Shown here: one piece after another, positions 32,973-45,697 of the stretch | How the letters are laid out: each line of letters starts with the position of its first letter | Position numbering within the stretch: the first letter of the stretch is position 1 | NCBI GenBank assembly: GCA_051294375.1 | Contig: CM119268.1 | Span: 13,027,770 to 13,091,769 of the forward strand | Length of the DNA: 64,000 bases | Direction of reading: 5' to 3' | DNA from: Paraspadella gotoi | Taxonomy: Eukaryota > Chaetognatha | Program-made: the position numbers and the translations under genes | Notes under the pieces: generated by a model | Database searches by the model: none | What the model saw: the letters and a program-made list of their open reading frames with translations, nothing else | Told to the model about the DNA's origin: nothing

Positions 32973-33722
32973 CATCACGCATAAATGCGGGTATATTTTT
33001 TCGCAATCGAGTAAACAAAAAGATTTCGGAATCTTCTTTAACCGTTTTTTTAAATTTCAGATTTTTTTTAAATTTCTTTTTCCTTAATTTTTTTCTTTTT
33101 TTTCTCAATTCTTTTTTCTCAATTTTTTTTTTCAAACAATTAATTCCTAATTACTATTGCATAAAAAGGTTTTTATTCAATACGTTCATACAAAATATCG
33201 AGATTGGTTTATTTTATTAAAAATGTCATTTCGAAATTCAAATCATTTCAAATCAGATGAAAAGGATGAAAATCAAAGAGAGAGACAGTGAGAGAGAGAG
33301 AGAGAGAGAAAGAGAGAAGAGAGACTCTCTAGAACTTCTTCAAGTTCAAAGCAAACATCTTGTAAGGTATAGTTTGCCGCTAAAAAACCATTGTCAGCAG
33401 AATATTGAGTCCGGCTATCAATAGAATCTAAATTTATGATAAAAGACAGAATTTATCGAAAAGGAAAGTAAAAACAACTAAATATGTTCTCAAAGATTTT
33501 CAAGAAGACTGTTCTCATTTTGTGCGGCCATACCGTGAGACATATCCATGAATTTCAGTAACGAGTTGAAAGGTCATTTCATCCTCTTGATTCGCCGTAT
33601 GGAACGAAAAATTTGTTCAGGGAAAATCATAAAATGAAGAAAATATCACTTAATTCGCGAATTCCCAACGCGGTAAACGTTTAAATTATTCCTTTTCGGT
33701 TTACCCCATTTTATGCGTGATG
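32973..33722. mobile_element. 750-bp insertion with terminal inverted repeats
   Basis: Begins CATCACGCATAAA and ends with its exact reverse complement TTTATGCGTGATG; similarity continues inward (TGCGGGTA against TGGGGTAA). Both other copies of this locus (40440-40460 and 54955-54970) lack it and read straight across ACGAAC-AAATATGG. No target-site duplication is left, and no transposase frame exists, so this looks like a non-autonomous DNA element or MITE of unknown family. Internal features include a (GA) tract (33275-33325). Confidence 0.7.
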
Positions 33723-34551
33723 AAATATGGTCACGTGACCCAATCGTCAATATTTTTTTTGTCTCTCTCTCTCTTTTTCCTTTCTTTTCTTTTCTTTTTT
33801 TGTCTCTCTCTCTCTTTTCCTTTCTTTTCTTTCCTTTTTTGTCTCTCTCTCTCTTTTCCTTCTTTTCTTTCCTTTTTTGTCTCTCTCTCTCTTTTCCCTG
33901 CTTTTCTTTCCTTTTTTTTGTCGTTTCGTGTCGCGTTCCAAAGAAGAACAATCGTTTGCAAGAGACAGGCTCAACCACTTTCGCTCCACGGATTAAAACA
34001 TTAAAAGTTTTCCTTAAATCTCCTGTTTTGTTTTTTGTTTCGTTTCGAATTGTTTCTTTTTTTCTCCGGTGCTTATAGTTCCGATTGTTTCGGTTTTGTT
34101 TTAGAAATGGAAGTGATGGAAGTGAAGGAAAAAAGAACCGAGACGGAGAAAACGAGATGAAGACAGAGAGACAGACAGACGGAGAGGTAAATTTAATAAT
34201 TCTCCCAACTTGATTAATCACCGAACGAAAAGGCTCGTCGTTTTGACGCCTCCACATTCGCGCTTATGACAAATGACTCATCACAAAGTTTCTGTGCCGT
34301 TAGGTTTTTTTTTAGTTGCGCCTCGATTACTCGGTGGTCAGTCTATTGGCCTGTCCTACTTATGTTTAAAAAGTTCATTACCCGCCTAATACGGCATCGT
34401 TTAGAATAATACTTGGCAGAAAGATTTTGTGCCATTAAAAACTTAATGTGCATATGTTTAATACTTGTGCGGTCACGTGATTATATGCAAAAGCCGGGTA
34501 AAAATTTAAAGCAACACCTTCAACTTATCGGTTCTGGTTTTTTGATCGATC

Positions 34552-34597
34552 TCATCTCATCTCATCTCATCTCATCTCATCTCATCTCATCTCTTCT
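34552..34597. repeat. (CTCAT)n pentanucleotide repeat
   Basis: Nine units; inverted copy near 39571-39618 and a noisy copy near 55818-55866. Confidence 0.9.
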
Positions 34598-34800
34598 CAC
34601 GTTGAAATCCGGAATCGCGAATCCATCGATCCTTGTATTCGCTTCGTCTCCAAGCCGCGTCAACGTCCCAGGCGGCGTCGTTCGTCAGTGGCGAGAAAAT
34701 CGACTTCCGGAAGGGGGCGTCTGGGGAAATAGAGAAAAAGGGGAGGAAGAAAGTGGGAGGGTCAGATATGGGATGGTAATTGGGAGAAAGGGGAAATGGA

Positions 34801-34806
34801 GGAGAG

Positions 34807-34895
<89 letters not shown>
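34801..34895. repeat. (GA)n microsatellite in block A
   Basis: Counterpart on the right arm is 39303-39367, shorter. Confidence 0.95.
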
Positions 34896-34898
<3 letters not shown>

Positions 34899-35100
34899 CG
34901 AAAAGATGACGTGGGCGGAACCAAAAAAATGAGTGACGGGAGATAATTATCGAAAGAAAAAGAAATAAAAAAGAAAATTAAAAAAAGGAATTTCTTTTTG
35001 TTTAATGAATCGAAGGAAAAAAGACTCGAGTCTAAATAAGAAAAAGCAAAAATCGAAAAAGAAAAAAAAGTTTAAAAAAGAGAGAAAAGATGAGTCCTAG

Positions 35101-35230
35101 GTCGCCGCCGCCGCCGCCCCGCCGCCGCCGCCCCCGCCGCGGCCGGCAACGCCCACGCTTCTGACGTCAAAACGAGACGCCGGCTGACGTCATCCTCGCC
35201 AGCGCGACCCCGAATTTCCGGTCGCCTCTA
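35101..35230. promoter_or_regulatory. GC-rich block with two CRE palindromes
   Basis: (GCC)n-rich, CpG-dense DNA followed by two perfect TGACGTCA octamers near 35162 and 35186. The inverted copy is at about 39000-39095, which in the plus orientation lies upstream of the carboxypeptidase exons. Promoter-like, but no start site can be set. Confidence 0.35.
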
Positions 35231-35529
35231 GGTGTCGGTGATTTTGCGGGTGAATATTTTCTGGTGGTGGTGGATAATATTTAGAGAGTGGTGAAAGGTT
35301 TTGCATTGGTGGTGGTTGTTAGATTGACTGTAAAGTCGAGATGGGTCTGGATTTGTGAGCCAGTCTAGCGCACCGAAAGCGCCGCCGCCAGCGCCGCCGC
35401 CAGCGCCGCCGCCGCCAGCGCCACCGACAGATTCGACTTGTTTTCGTCGGCGACGCTTCTGCCATCATTAACTCGTCGTCATTTGATCGATGATGTTTGG
35501 TCTTTTGATGTCACGGCGGCGGCGGCGCT

Positions 35530-35850
35530 CCATTCGAAAAGATGGCGCTGCGCCATTTTAAAAGATCACGATACGCCATTTGAAAAGATGGTGGCCCCTA
35601 ATTTGACAAAATGGCACTACGCAATTCCAGAAGATAACGCCGCGCCATCTTACCCCCGCCATTCGAGAATATTGCGCTGCGCCATCTCCCACGCCATTCG
35701 AGAACATGGCGCTGCGCCCATATTCCCCCGCCATTCGAGAATATGGCTTTGCGCCATCTTCCCCCGCCATTCGAGAATTGGCGCTGCGCCAGCTCTCACG
35801 CCAATCGATTATATGGCGCTGCGCCATCTCCCACGCCATTCGCGAGAATC
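35530..35850. repeat. Tandem array of about 36-bp units with GC hairpins
   Basis: Units read roughly CGCCATTCGAGAATATGGCG followed by CTGCGCCATCTTCCCC. Each holds ATGGCGC-T-GCGCCAT, a 7-bp stem around one base. About eight units, some diverged. One frame translates as MALRHLPPPFEN repeats. Confidence 0.85.
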
Positions 35851-36598
35851 GATCATTCGAAAACCTGGTTCTCTCTTCTTCTCCTTCATCAACTTGCGAG
35901 CGACGAGTTGGACGAGATATTCCTTCTGTCGACGGAAGGCGTCGCGACGCGCGTCTGGAAATAAAAAAAAAAACAAATGTGCATCTTACAATATGTAAAA
36001 AATAACATGAAAATTTTTAAAAAATTACTTGTTCTACTGTGTATATTTTGAAAATTTGTACAACCAAAACCATTTTAGATAGGCTAAATTATATTTTAAA
36101 ATTAAATGTTAGATATATATGAAAATAAGAATCTTAATAACGAATGGGGAGAGGGATGTTCGTTTTACAGCTTTGGAAATAAAGGGACCATCTATACAAC
36201 ACAAGGATTGAATGCTTTCTGCTGCGGGTTCTTATTAGTCATTATACAATATATATCGTTTCTTGTCAGAAAGATATTTATTGTTAAAACAAATTGATAA
36301 TATAAAAATAAATAAATTCTAGATTACGGAAGGTTCATACAATTTTTTTTAGTTTTTTAAAACGAGATGAAGTTAATAAACTTATCAAGAAATTTTGTTA
36401 GCAAAAAACAAAAGTTTAACGTTAAATTTTATTTTTAATTCATTTTTCACTCGAGTTTTTGAAGGAAAAAGAAATTTCGCGTCACTGGGAATTAAATTTC
36501 ATTTTTTTAAAGGGACTAAAAAGGATTCTCTTATCGCGAGGATGTCGTGCAGATTTGGAAACTCACACTCACTTTTCATTTCGTGTGTGTGTGCGTGT

Positions 36599-36600
<2 letters not shown>

Positions 36601-36687
<87 letters not shown>
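36601..36687. repeat. (CT)n microsatellite in block A
   Basis: About 43 CT units; preceded by a (GT) stretch. Confidence 0.95.
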
Positions 36688-36691
<4 letters not shown>

Positions 36692-36791
36692 CTATTACCG
36701 ATTCGGGGTTTTGGTTGGAGGATTTTGCGTCGATATTCAGTCGATTTTTTCTTTGAAGGAAGAAGAGAAGCTTAAGAAAAAAGTGGAAAGA

Positions 36792-36891
<100 letters not shown>

Positions 36892-37058
36892 TCATAATAA
36901 AGATTCGCTTATTTTGTGAGTGGGTTTGAGTCATAATTTACCTTCCAAACCATCAGTTTCTTCACTCCGCCCCGCCTCTTTCTCTTCTTTTTCCTCTCTC
37001 CTTTTCTCCTTCTCCCTCTCCTCTCCCTCTCTTCCCTCTCCTCTCCGCCCTCTACCTC

Positions 37059-37124
37059 TTCCTCTCCCTCTCCGCCCTCTCCGCCCTCTACCCGAGGCCC
37101 TTCACTCGCTCTCTTCTTCCACAA
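37059..37124. other. Spacer at the centre of the inverted repeat
   Basis: About 66 bp between the arms, containing CCGAGGCCCTTCACTCG. It is not part of the mirrored sequence. Confidence 0.7.
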
Positions 37125-37297
37125 GAGGTAGAGGGCGGAGAGGGAGAGGGAAGAGAGGGAGAGGGAGAGGGAGAAGGAGAAAAGGAGAGAGGAAAAGAGG
37201 AAGAGAAAGAGGCGGGGCGGAGTGAAGAAACTGATGGTTTGGAAGGTAAATTATGACTCAAAACCCACTCACAAAATAAGCGAATCTTTTATTATGA

Positions 37298-37398
<101 letters not shown>

Positions 37399-37499
37399 AT
37401 CTTTCCACTTTTTTCTTAAGCTTCTCTTCTTCCTTCAAAGAAAAAATCGACTGAATATCGACGCAAAATCCTCCAACCAAAACCCCGAATCGGTAATAG

Positions 37500-37594
<95 letters not shown>

Positions 37595-38337
37595 CGCACA
37601 CACACACGAAATGAAAATGTGAGTGTGAGTTTCCAAATCTGCACGACATCCTCGCGATAAGAGAATCCTTTTTAGTCCCTTTAAAAAAATGAAATTTAAT
37701 TCCCAGTGACGCGAAATTTCTTTTTCCTTCAAAAACTCGAGTGAAAAATGAATTAAAAATAAAATTTAACGTTAAACTTTTGTTTTTGCTAACAAAATTT
37801 CTTGATAAGTTTATTAACTTCATCTCGTTTTAAAAAACTAAAAAAAATTGTATGAACCTTCCGTAATCTAGAATTTATTTATTTTATATATTATCAATTT
37901 GTTTTAACAATAAATATCTTTCTGACAAGAACGATATATATTGTATAATGACTAATAAGAAACCCGCAGCAGAAAGCATTCAATCCTTGTGTTGTATAGA
38001 TGGTCCCTTTATTTCCAAGCTGTAAAACGAACATCCCTCTCCCCATTCGTTATTAAGATTCTTATTTTCATAATATATCTAACATTTAATTTTAAAATAT
38101 AATTTAGCCTATCTAAAATGGTTTTGGTTGTACAAATTTCAAAATATACACAGTAGAACAAGTAATTTTTTAAAATTTTCATGTTATTTTTTACATATTG
38201 TAAGATGCACATTTGTTTTTTTTTAATTTCCAGACGCGCGTCGCGACGCCTTCCGTCGACAGAAGGAATATCTCGTCCAACTCGTCGCTCGCAAGTTGAT
38301 GAAGGAGAAGAAGAGAGAACCAGGTTTTCGAATGATC

Positions 38338-38665
38338 GATTCTCGCGAATGGCGTGGGAGATGGCGCAGCGCCATATAATCGATTGGCGTGAGAGATGGC
38401 GCAGCGCCATATTCTCGAATGGCGGGGGAAGATGGCGCAAAGCCATATTCTCGAATGGCGGGGGAATATGGCGCAGCGCCATGTTCTCGAATGGCGTGGG
38501 AGATGGCGCAGCGCAATATTCTCGAATGGCGGGGTAAGATGGCGCGGCGTTATCTTCTGGAATTGCGTAGTGCCATTTTGTCAAATTAGGGGCCACCATC
38601 TTTTCAAATGGCGTATCGTGATCTTTTAAAATGGCGCAGCGCCATCTTTTCGAATGGAGCGCCGC
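38338..38665. repeat. Hairpin-unit array, inverted copy
   Basis: Mirror of 35530-35850 with several GGCGCAGCGCC hairpins. Unit number and sequence differ slightly from the left arm. Confidence 0.85.
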
Positions 38666-39303
38666 CGCCGCCGTGACATCAAAGGACCAAACATCATCGA
38701 TCAAATGACGACGAGTTAATGATGGCAGAAGCGTCGCCGACGAAAACAAGTCGAATCTGTCGGTGGCGCTGGCGGCGGCGGCGCTGGCGGCGGCGCTGGC
38801 GGCGGCGCTTTCGGTGCCGCTAGACTGGCTCACAAATCCAGACCCATCTCGACTTTACAGTCCAATCTAACAACCACCACCAATGCAAAACCTTTCACCA
38901 CTCTCTAAATATTATCCACCCACCACCAGAAAAATATTCACCCGCAAAATCACCGACACCTAGAGGCGACCGGAAATTCGGGGTCGCGCTGGCGAGGATG
39001 ACGTCAGCCGGCGTCTCGTTTTGACGTCAGAAGCGTGGGCGTTGCCGGCCGCGGCGGGGGCGGCGGCGGCGGGGGCGGCGGCGGCGGCGACCGCGACCTA
39101 GGACTCATCTTTTCTCTCTTTTTTAAACTTTTTTTTCTTTTTCGATTTTTGCTTTTTCTTTATTTAGACTCGAGTCTTTTTTCCTTCGATTCATTAAACA
39201 AAAGAAATTCCTTTTTTTTTATTTTCTTTTTTATTTCTTTTTCTTTCGATAATTATGCTCCCGTCACTCATTTTTTTGGTTCCGCCCACGTCATTCTTTT
39301 TCG

Positions 39304-39372
<69 letters not shown>

Positions 39373-40840
39373 CCCCCTTTCTCCCAATTACCTCCCATAT
39401 CTGACCCTCCCACTTTCTCCCTCCCCTTTTCTCTATTTCCCCCAGACGCCCCCTTCCGGAAGTCGATTTTCTCGCCACTGACGAACGACGCCGCCTGGGA
39501 CGTTGACGCGGCTTGGAGACGAAGCGAATACAAGGATCGATGGATTCGCGATTCCGGATTTCAACGTGAGAAGAGATGAGATGAGATGAGATGAGATGAG
39601 ATGAGATGAGATGAGATCGATCAAAAAACCAGAACCGATAAGTTGAAGGTGTTGCTTTAAATTTTTACCCGGCTTTTGCATATAATCACGTGACCGCACA
39701 AGTATTAAACATATGCACATTAAGTTTTTAATGGCACAAAATCTTTCTGCCAAGTATTATTCTAAACGATGCCGTATTAGGCGGGTAATGAACCTTTTTA
39801 AACATAAGTAGGACAGGCCAATAGACTGACCGACCGAGTAATCGAGGCGCAACTAAAAAAAAACCTTAACGGCACAGAAACTTTGTGATGAGTCATTTGT
39901 CATAAGCGCGAATGTGGAGGCGTCAAAACGACGAGCCTTTTCGTTCGGTGATTAATCAAGTTGGGAGAATTATTAAATTTACCTCTCCGTCTGTCTGTCT
40001 CTCTGTCTTCATCTCGTTTTCTCCGTCTCGGTTCTTTTTTCCTTCACTTCCATCAACTTCCATTTCTTAAAACAAAACCGAAACAATCGGAACTATAAGC
40101 ACCGGAGAAAAAAAGAAACAAATTCGAAACGAAACAAAAAACAAAACAGGAGATTTTAAGGAAAACTTTTAATGTTTTAATCCGTGGAGCGAAAAGTGGT
40201 TGAGCCTGTCTCTTGCAAACGATTGTTCTTCTTTGGAACGCGACACGAAACGACAAAAAAAAGGAAAGAAAAGCAGGGAAAAGAGAGAGAGAGACAAAAA
40301 AGGAAAGAAAAGAAAGGAAAAGAGAGAGAGAGACAAAAAAGGAAAGAAAAGAAAGGAAAAGAGAGAGAGAGACAAAAAAAAGGAAAGAAAAGAAAGGAAA
40401 AGAGAGAGAGAGACAAAAAAAATATTGACGATTGGGTCACGTGACCATATTTGTTCGTGGTTCCGTAATTATATAAGTATGAAAATTACGTACAACAAAC
40501 TTGTAGTAAAATCTTACATCTCTGACAAGAAAAACGCAACTAAAAAGGAATAAAAATTATAAAAAAAAATAGAAAAGAGAAGAAACAAAAAAACGAAAAG
40601 AAGAAAATATTGAGAAAAGAATAGGGTACAAGAAAGAGAAAGGCTGAGAATAGAAAAGAAAAAAGAGAAAAGAAGACAAATGAAGAGGAGAAAAGATAAA
40701 AGAAAAGAAAAAAAAAAAAAGAAAAGAAGAGGAATCCAAGAAGTGAGAAAGTCCTTTGAGACGCGAACTCCCTCTAGGTCGATGCCATCACAGCCGCCAT
40801 CATTGTAACTGACGGTGATTACTACTAATGTATTCCGTTA

Positions 40841-41068
40841 ATGTTGCTGCTGCTCCCCGGCCTCGTTTTCGATTGTCCCCCCACCCGCCTCTCGACTTCT
40901 ACCCCCCCTCTCCACAGCCCCTTTTCTCGCAGTGAATGCCGGCGAACTGTGATCGGGGTTCGCCGGAGGGCGGATGGGGTGTTGGCGAATCCGGTTCGAA
41001 GCGGCGGGTTTAATGGTTCAAGATTTATGCGGCCTAGACTCGCAGAATGTGAGCAAGATCAACAATGA
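40841..41068 (+). CDS. Short open frame with a signal-like start (weak candidate)
   Basis: ATG followed by Leu-rich MLLLLPGLVFDCPP, then RTVIGVRRRADGVLANP and SGGFNGSRFMRPRLAEC before a stop. It lies upstream of the carboxypeptidase exons on the same strand, so it could hold a leader. The other two copies have indels that break it, and no known domain is seen. Confidence 0.18.
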   Translation: MLLLLPGLVFDCPPTRLSTSTPPLHSPFSRSECRRTVIGVRRRADGVLANPVRSGGFNGSRFMRPRLAECEQDQQ

Positions 41069-41105
41069 CCCAAATGGATTGTAAAAAGAATCATGAAAAT
41101 AGGGT

Positions 41106-41106
41106 G

Positions 41107-41146
<40 letters not shown>

Positions 41147-41165
41147 TCTCTGTCTCTCTCTGTCT
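41106..41165. repeat. (CT)n microsatellite in block A'
   Basis: CT units with a TAT and TGT interruption. Confidence 0.9.
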
Positions 41166-41969
41166 CTTTTATTTTCCCTTTTTTCTTTTTAATTATTCCT
41201 TTCACTCTTACTTCCGCTTTAATTTTTTTCTTTCTTCCCTTTCTTCCCTTTCCTTTTTTGTTTCACTTATAATTTTTTCTCACTTAGTTCAATTAACTTT
41301 TTTCTCTCCTCTCTTCCCATCTTCCTTTCTATACTTTCTCTTTCCATTACTTCCTCCTTCATCCCTTCCTTCTTTTCCTCTTCTTTTTTCTCCCTTATCT
41401 CATCCCTCCCTTTTTTCATTCTTCCCTTCCTCCTCCGCTGGCGATTTCCTGCAAAAAGCACCAAAATTGGGCCAACGTGATTCTCGTCTCGTTTGTCCAT
41501 CAAAACTCAACCGCCTGGCCGAGTTGGGCAAACAAAACATGCCATCTGGCTCCAAGGAACACGACTGAATCTAGAAGACTTCGCTTCAGCTACTGATTGC
41601 CTATTAGACCGGCCAGTGGCAGTCAGCCAACCTGCTTCGATTTCCTAACTTTATAATCCACATCAGACCAACTTCCTTTTTTTTCCACAAGACTTCAGTT
41701 TCTGCTTGAACGAGACCTGCTGGCCTTTCTAGAAAACTCTTGCTTCACTCCGTCGCTTTCTGTCAAATTTTATGGCTTCCTTTCATTGAGATGACTACTA
41801 ACCATTCTCTTACAGATATATCACCCTGTTATAATGTTCCTGATCAACTCTCGTCACAATTTATGCTTATCTAATTTCATATTTCATAATTCGCCATTAA
41901 CAAGCAAGCACAAGCTTGACGGCCGAATTAATTGACGCAGAGTCTTGATGCCATAACCAAGTAAATTTG

Positions 41970-42106
41970 ATGCCCTTTTTTGTTAAGGCGGCGAATCAAA
42001 AGAGAATCAGAGGATTTAAAGCCGAGTGGAATTTTAAAAAGGAGAGAAAAAGGACGACGATCATGACGACGACGAAAACGACGACGACGACCACAAATAC
42101 CATTGA
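41970..42106 (+). CDS. Candidate small acidic-tailed protein (one frameshift)
   Basis: ATG at 41970 starts MPFFVKAANQKRIRGFKAEW; after a one-base shift near 42050 an acidic tail (EKKDDDHDDDENDDDDHKYH) ends at TGA 42104-42106. The basic-then-acidic form resembles genes L and X. The inverted copy (53270-53410) has further indels. Without the shift the first frame runs to 42167. Confidence 0.28.
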
Positions 42107-42268
42107 AATATTTTTATGTCCTCAGGATTTTATTGCGAGACTTTTTTTTCCTTCCACTAAAGCTTGAATAGGGAGACAACGAGGCTGGCTCCACGAAATA
42201 TTTTGTGGCCCGCGATTTCCGCACAGGTTTCGGCGCTTTAACGACTGGTGTTTCTTTCTTATTTTATT

Positions 42269-42307
42269 GTGAGAGAGAGAGAGAGAGAGAGACAAAGAGA
42301 GGGAGAG

Positions 42308-42345
<38 letters not shown>
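42269..42345. repeat. (GA)n microsatellite
   Basis: GA units with CAAAG and GGA interruptions. Confidence 0.9.
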
Positions 42346-42350
<5 letters not shown>

Positions 42351-43276
42351 CTCAGAATAGAAAGAAAGAGCAAGAGAATGATACTTTAAACAAGCGAAAC
42401 CTTTCGACCCTTTATATATATTCTAAATCGAGAGTTTGCCCGTTCCACTCCCTCTAAAAAACGTTTCAATCTCGTTCTCTAGCTCGCCTTTACTCCTTTC
42501 TATTTTTTTCGAGTCGGCTTTATGCACCATAATCATATTTTTTTTCTTTAAAAAATGGTCGAAGTCCATTAGTGACTCAGTCGACATTTTTTATTCCATC
42601 CAGTCTCACACTTAGAGACGCAGACAGAAGACGAACCAGTGGCTACGCCAAAGCATGTAAATCACTTTCAAAGACTTAAACTGAACTGTTACTGTAGTAC
42701 TAATAACATTTTGCTACTTGTAAAAATATTTCATAAATAAAAATAATATTATTTTTGTTTCAATATATTATATATGATTAAAATGCTTTGATCAATACAT
42801 AGAATAAGAAATAGAATAAAATAAAATAGAATAAAAAAAATACTTGTTAAAAATTATCAAAACATTTTTTTAAAAGATTTTAAATAATAATAATTTTCAA
42901 AAAAATTGCTATTTTGTATAGTATAGTAGGACTGTTCTTTAGTTTCAGAAAAAAAGATTAAAACCTCTGGTGGATATACTTAATATACTTAATACATTTA
43001 ATACTTAAACTAAATTTTATTGTTATTTTGTTTTTCAAAATGCTCTTTTGTTTTTAGAAAATTACTATTTTGTGTAAAACAATGCTAGTGAAGATCATGT
43101 GGGCGCAGACAGAAGAGCAAATTTCTATAGAAAATAAAGGGAAAATGCTAATAGTGGAGAAAGTAAGAGACGAATCCTCCTAGTAAAAAGGAAAAATTAT
43201 ATAGACGGAAAAATTAAAAAAAAAATGTACAATTTCAGGGGTTAAGTAAATCACTAAAGTGATTTACAATTTTCAG

Positions 43277-43345
43277 GGAGAAATCTCTCTCGGCCCCGTT
43301 CCGGAGAGAACGGTCTTCGAGATGGAGAATTTCAACTTAAAATTT
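43277..43345 (+). CDS. Candidate 69-nt exon
   Basis: Acceptor CAATTTTCAG and donor TTT|GTGAGA bracket exactly 23 open codons reading GEISLGPVPERTVFEMENF and on to NLKF. Protein-like, phase 0 at both ends, and conserved in the inverted copy at 51998-52066 except one indel. It lies upstream of the carboxypeptidase exons but matches no part of that family I can recall. Confidence 0.42.
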
Positions 43346-43431
43346 GTGAGATACTTTAAATGATTGATTGATTGATTGATGCTAAATGTCTATTCATTCT
43401 TTTATTTATTAATTATTTTTTATTAATTAAT

Positions 43432-43435
43432 TTGT

Positions 43436-43518
<83 letters not shown>

Positions 43519-43519
43519 C

Positions 43520-43570
<51 letters not shown>

Positions 43571-43575
43571 TTCAT
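43432..43575. repeat. (TTTA)n tetranucleotide repeat
   Basis: About 35 units with few interruptions; mirrored at 51740-51945. Confidence 0.95.
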
Positions 43576-43773
43576 TATTTATTTATCTATTTAAAAATTC
43601 ATTTATTAATCATTCATTCGGTTCCAGTGTCGAAGGGTCGTTGTTCCCGATTAGGAATCAAAAGTTGAAAGTTGAAAGGCATTCGTCATTACGTATGTAT
43701 TGTTGCTTGACGGGGATAAACGTTATTGATGCAGAAAAAAGGCGTTGACTGACGAAGACGAGGAAACGGGAGA

Positions 43774-43776
<3 letters not shown>

Positions 43777-43850
<74 letters not shown>
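43777..43850. repeat. (GA)n microsatellite
   Basis: About 37 GA units. Confidence 0.95.
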
Positions 43851-43855
<5 letters not shown>

Positions 43856-44104
43856 TTGAATGCTTTTTAGTTTCGTTGCGTCAGCAGATCGCGCCTCGTG
43901 AAGGTCATCGTGAAAGACTTTCTTTCGAATGATGGTGAAACGACTGGCTGTCTTCAATTCGTCGGATAAGAGAGAGATGGAGAAGGCGACAGAAGAGAGA
44001 GAGAGAGTGAGAGGGAGTGAGGAAAAAAAAATGTAAAATAAAAGCGGGAAAAAAAAGAGGCGAGCGAAATAAATCTAGAGAAGAAAAAAGAGGGAGAGTT
44101 AGGA

Positions 44105-44106
<2 letters not shown>

Positions 44107-44170
<64 letters not shown>
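44107..44170. repeat. (GA)n microsatellite
   Basis: The direct copy of block B restarts in this tract (48001). Confidence 0.9.
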
Positions 44171-44171
<1 letters not shown>

Positions 44172-44557
44172 GAAAATATGAAACGCTCTTTGCTATATAA
44201 GTCGCGTATATGTTGAGGCATATATGTTTTTTTTTCGACGCAAAGACTTATGTTTTATAACACCGAATAAACCATGAGTTAACAATTTCTCGGTGCAAAG
44301 TGTCCTCGTCGTTAAAAGCGCCGAATAAAATCTGATGGTGATTCTCGCTCCATAAAAGGAAAAAAAAAAGGTTTTGTAAAAAAAAAAAGAAAAAAAAGAA
44401 ACAAACTTTCTCTCTGAGAAGTAATAATTCATCAATTCGCTACGAGCTTTATTTCCCTATCAGATCCTTCAGAAAATCATTACTTTTTTATTTTATTTTT
44501 TTTCTCCTCACTCTGTTTCATCCTTTTTTTTCAAATTCCATTCATTTTTCTTTTTTC

Positions 44558-44561
<4 letters not shown>

Positions 44562-44604
<43 letters not shown>

Positions 44605-44641
44605 TCTCTCTCTCTGCCTCTCTCTCTCTCTCTCTCTCTCT
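44562..44641. repeat. (CT)n microsatellite
   Basis: CT units with TTCT, GT and GC interruptions, followed by a (CG)n-like GCGCGCGCGG run near 44673. Confidence 0.9.
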
Positions 44642-45115
44642 TCTCTTCATCCTCCGCCTTTTATGGCCTCTCGCGCGCGCGGGAAAAAAAAAGTTTGATA
44701 AAGAATCGATGAAGATCCGCTGATGCAAAGAACTAGTGGATGACAAGAGAGCAGGGAAGCGATTAATGTTAATGAGTCGGCAAATTGGCTAATATATATT
44801 CCATTACTCTTCGAATCGCCGAAAAAAACAATTTTGATTCCTGGCTCAAACGGGAGAGAGCCGGCGATTGAGGGGGGGGGCGGCAGACGCGGCTGGGTTT
44901 AATTAGAAAGACAAGGACGAAATAATTAAATGAATTAAAGGAAAAGAAACTGTGCAGGTCTTGGTTTCCAAATTTTAAGGAGTCAAGAAGAAATCTAGTG
45001 TCAAACAATTTTTTCTAGTTAAGATTTAAAAAATTTAAAGACTAGTTTGAATGATTGTTCGTTGGATACATACTGATTCTTTCAAAAACTTTTCTTTATT
45101 GTCTTTTGTTTTCAG

Positions 45116-45267
45116 CTTCTATTTTTTCCCGCTCCGGCCTGGCTTCCGCTCCGCTCGGCTCCAATAAAGTCGTGGGGCTTCGTCCCCGTTCGCTCCCACG
45201 CCTTCGTTTTCTACTGGCTGCTGCGGTCGCAACGCGGCCGCACCGACGCTGTTGCTGTGGCTGCAAG
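45116..45267 (+). CDS. SCPEP1-like: SCPEP1-like serine carboxypeptidase, exon a, first copy (indels)
   Basis: Same exon as at 48979-49128, with the same TTTTCAG acceptor and CTGCAAG|GTGAGG donor, but 152 nt instead of 150. At least four indels (near 45143, 45166, 45225 and 45249) scramble the frame, so it cannot encode the segment as it stands. Probably the poorer sequence of the same locus rather than a second gene. Confidence 0.7.
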
Positions 45268-45650
45268 GTGAGGGCGCTGCTGTTGTCCGCTGCTGTTGTG
45301 GTTGTATTTGGAGAGTTGCAGAATTAAGAACTAAATGAAAATTTAAACAAGCCTCTCACAAATAATCCAAGCAGTAAAGTTGACGTGTTTGTGACTGTAT
45401 TTCCAGTTCTTATTGAAAACATCAACAACAAATAAAGAAGATAGAGAAAATTGTCAGGAAGTCCAATGGAAATAAGAAGAAAACATTTTCTTTTTTCTTT
45501 CGCCAAAAAAAAAAGGAGTTTAAGAATTCCTAATTCTCCAGGGAAATCATTAAGAAAACCAAAACACTCTGTCATTCCCAGAAACAGGATGTGTTTCTTG
45601 ACTCTCTTCTCTGGTCTCTCTCTCTCTTACTCTCTCTCTCTCTCTCTCTC

Positions 45651-45697
<47 letters not shown>

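Noticed and set aside
38009-38833. 274-codon minus-strand frame through the hairpin array
   Set aside because: Openness arises from 36-bp repeat units; the copy at 35438 breaks after indels and no domain is seen.
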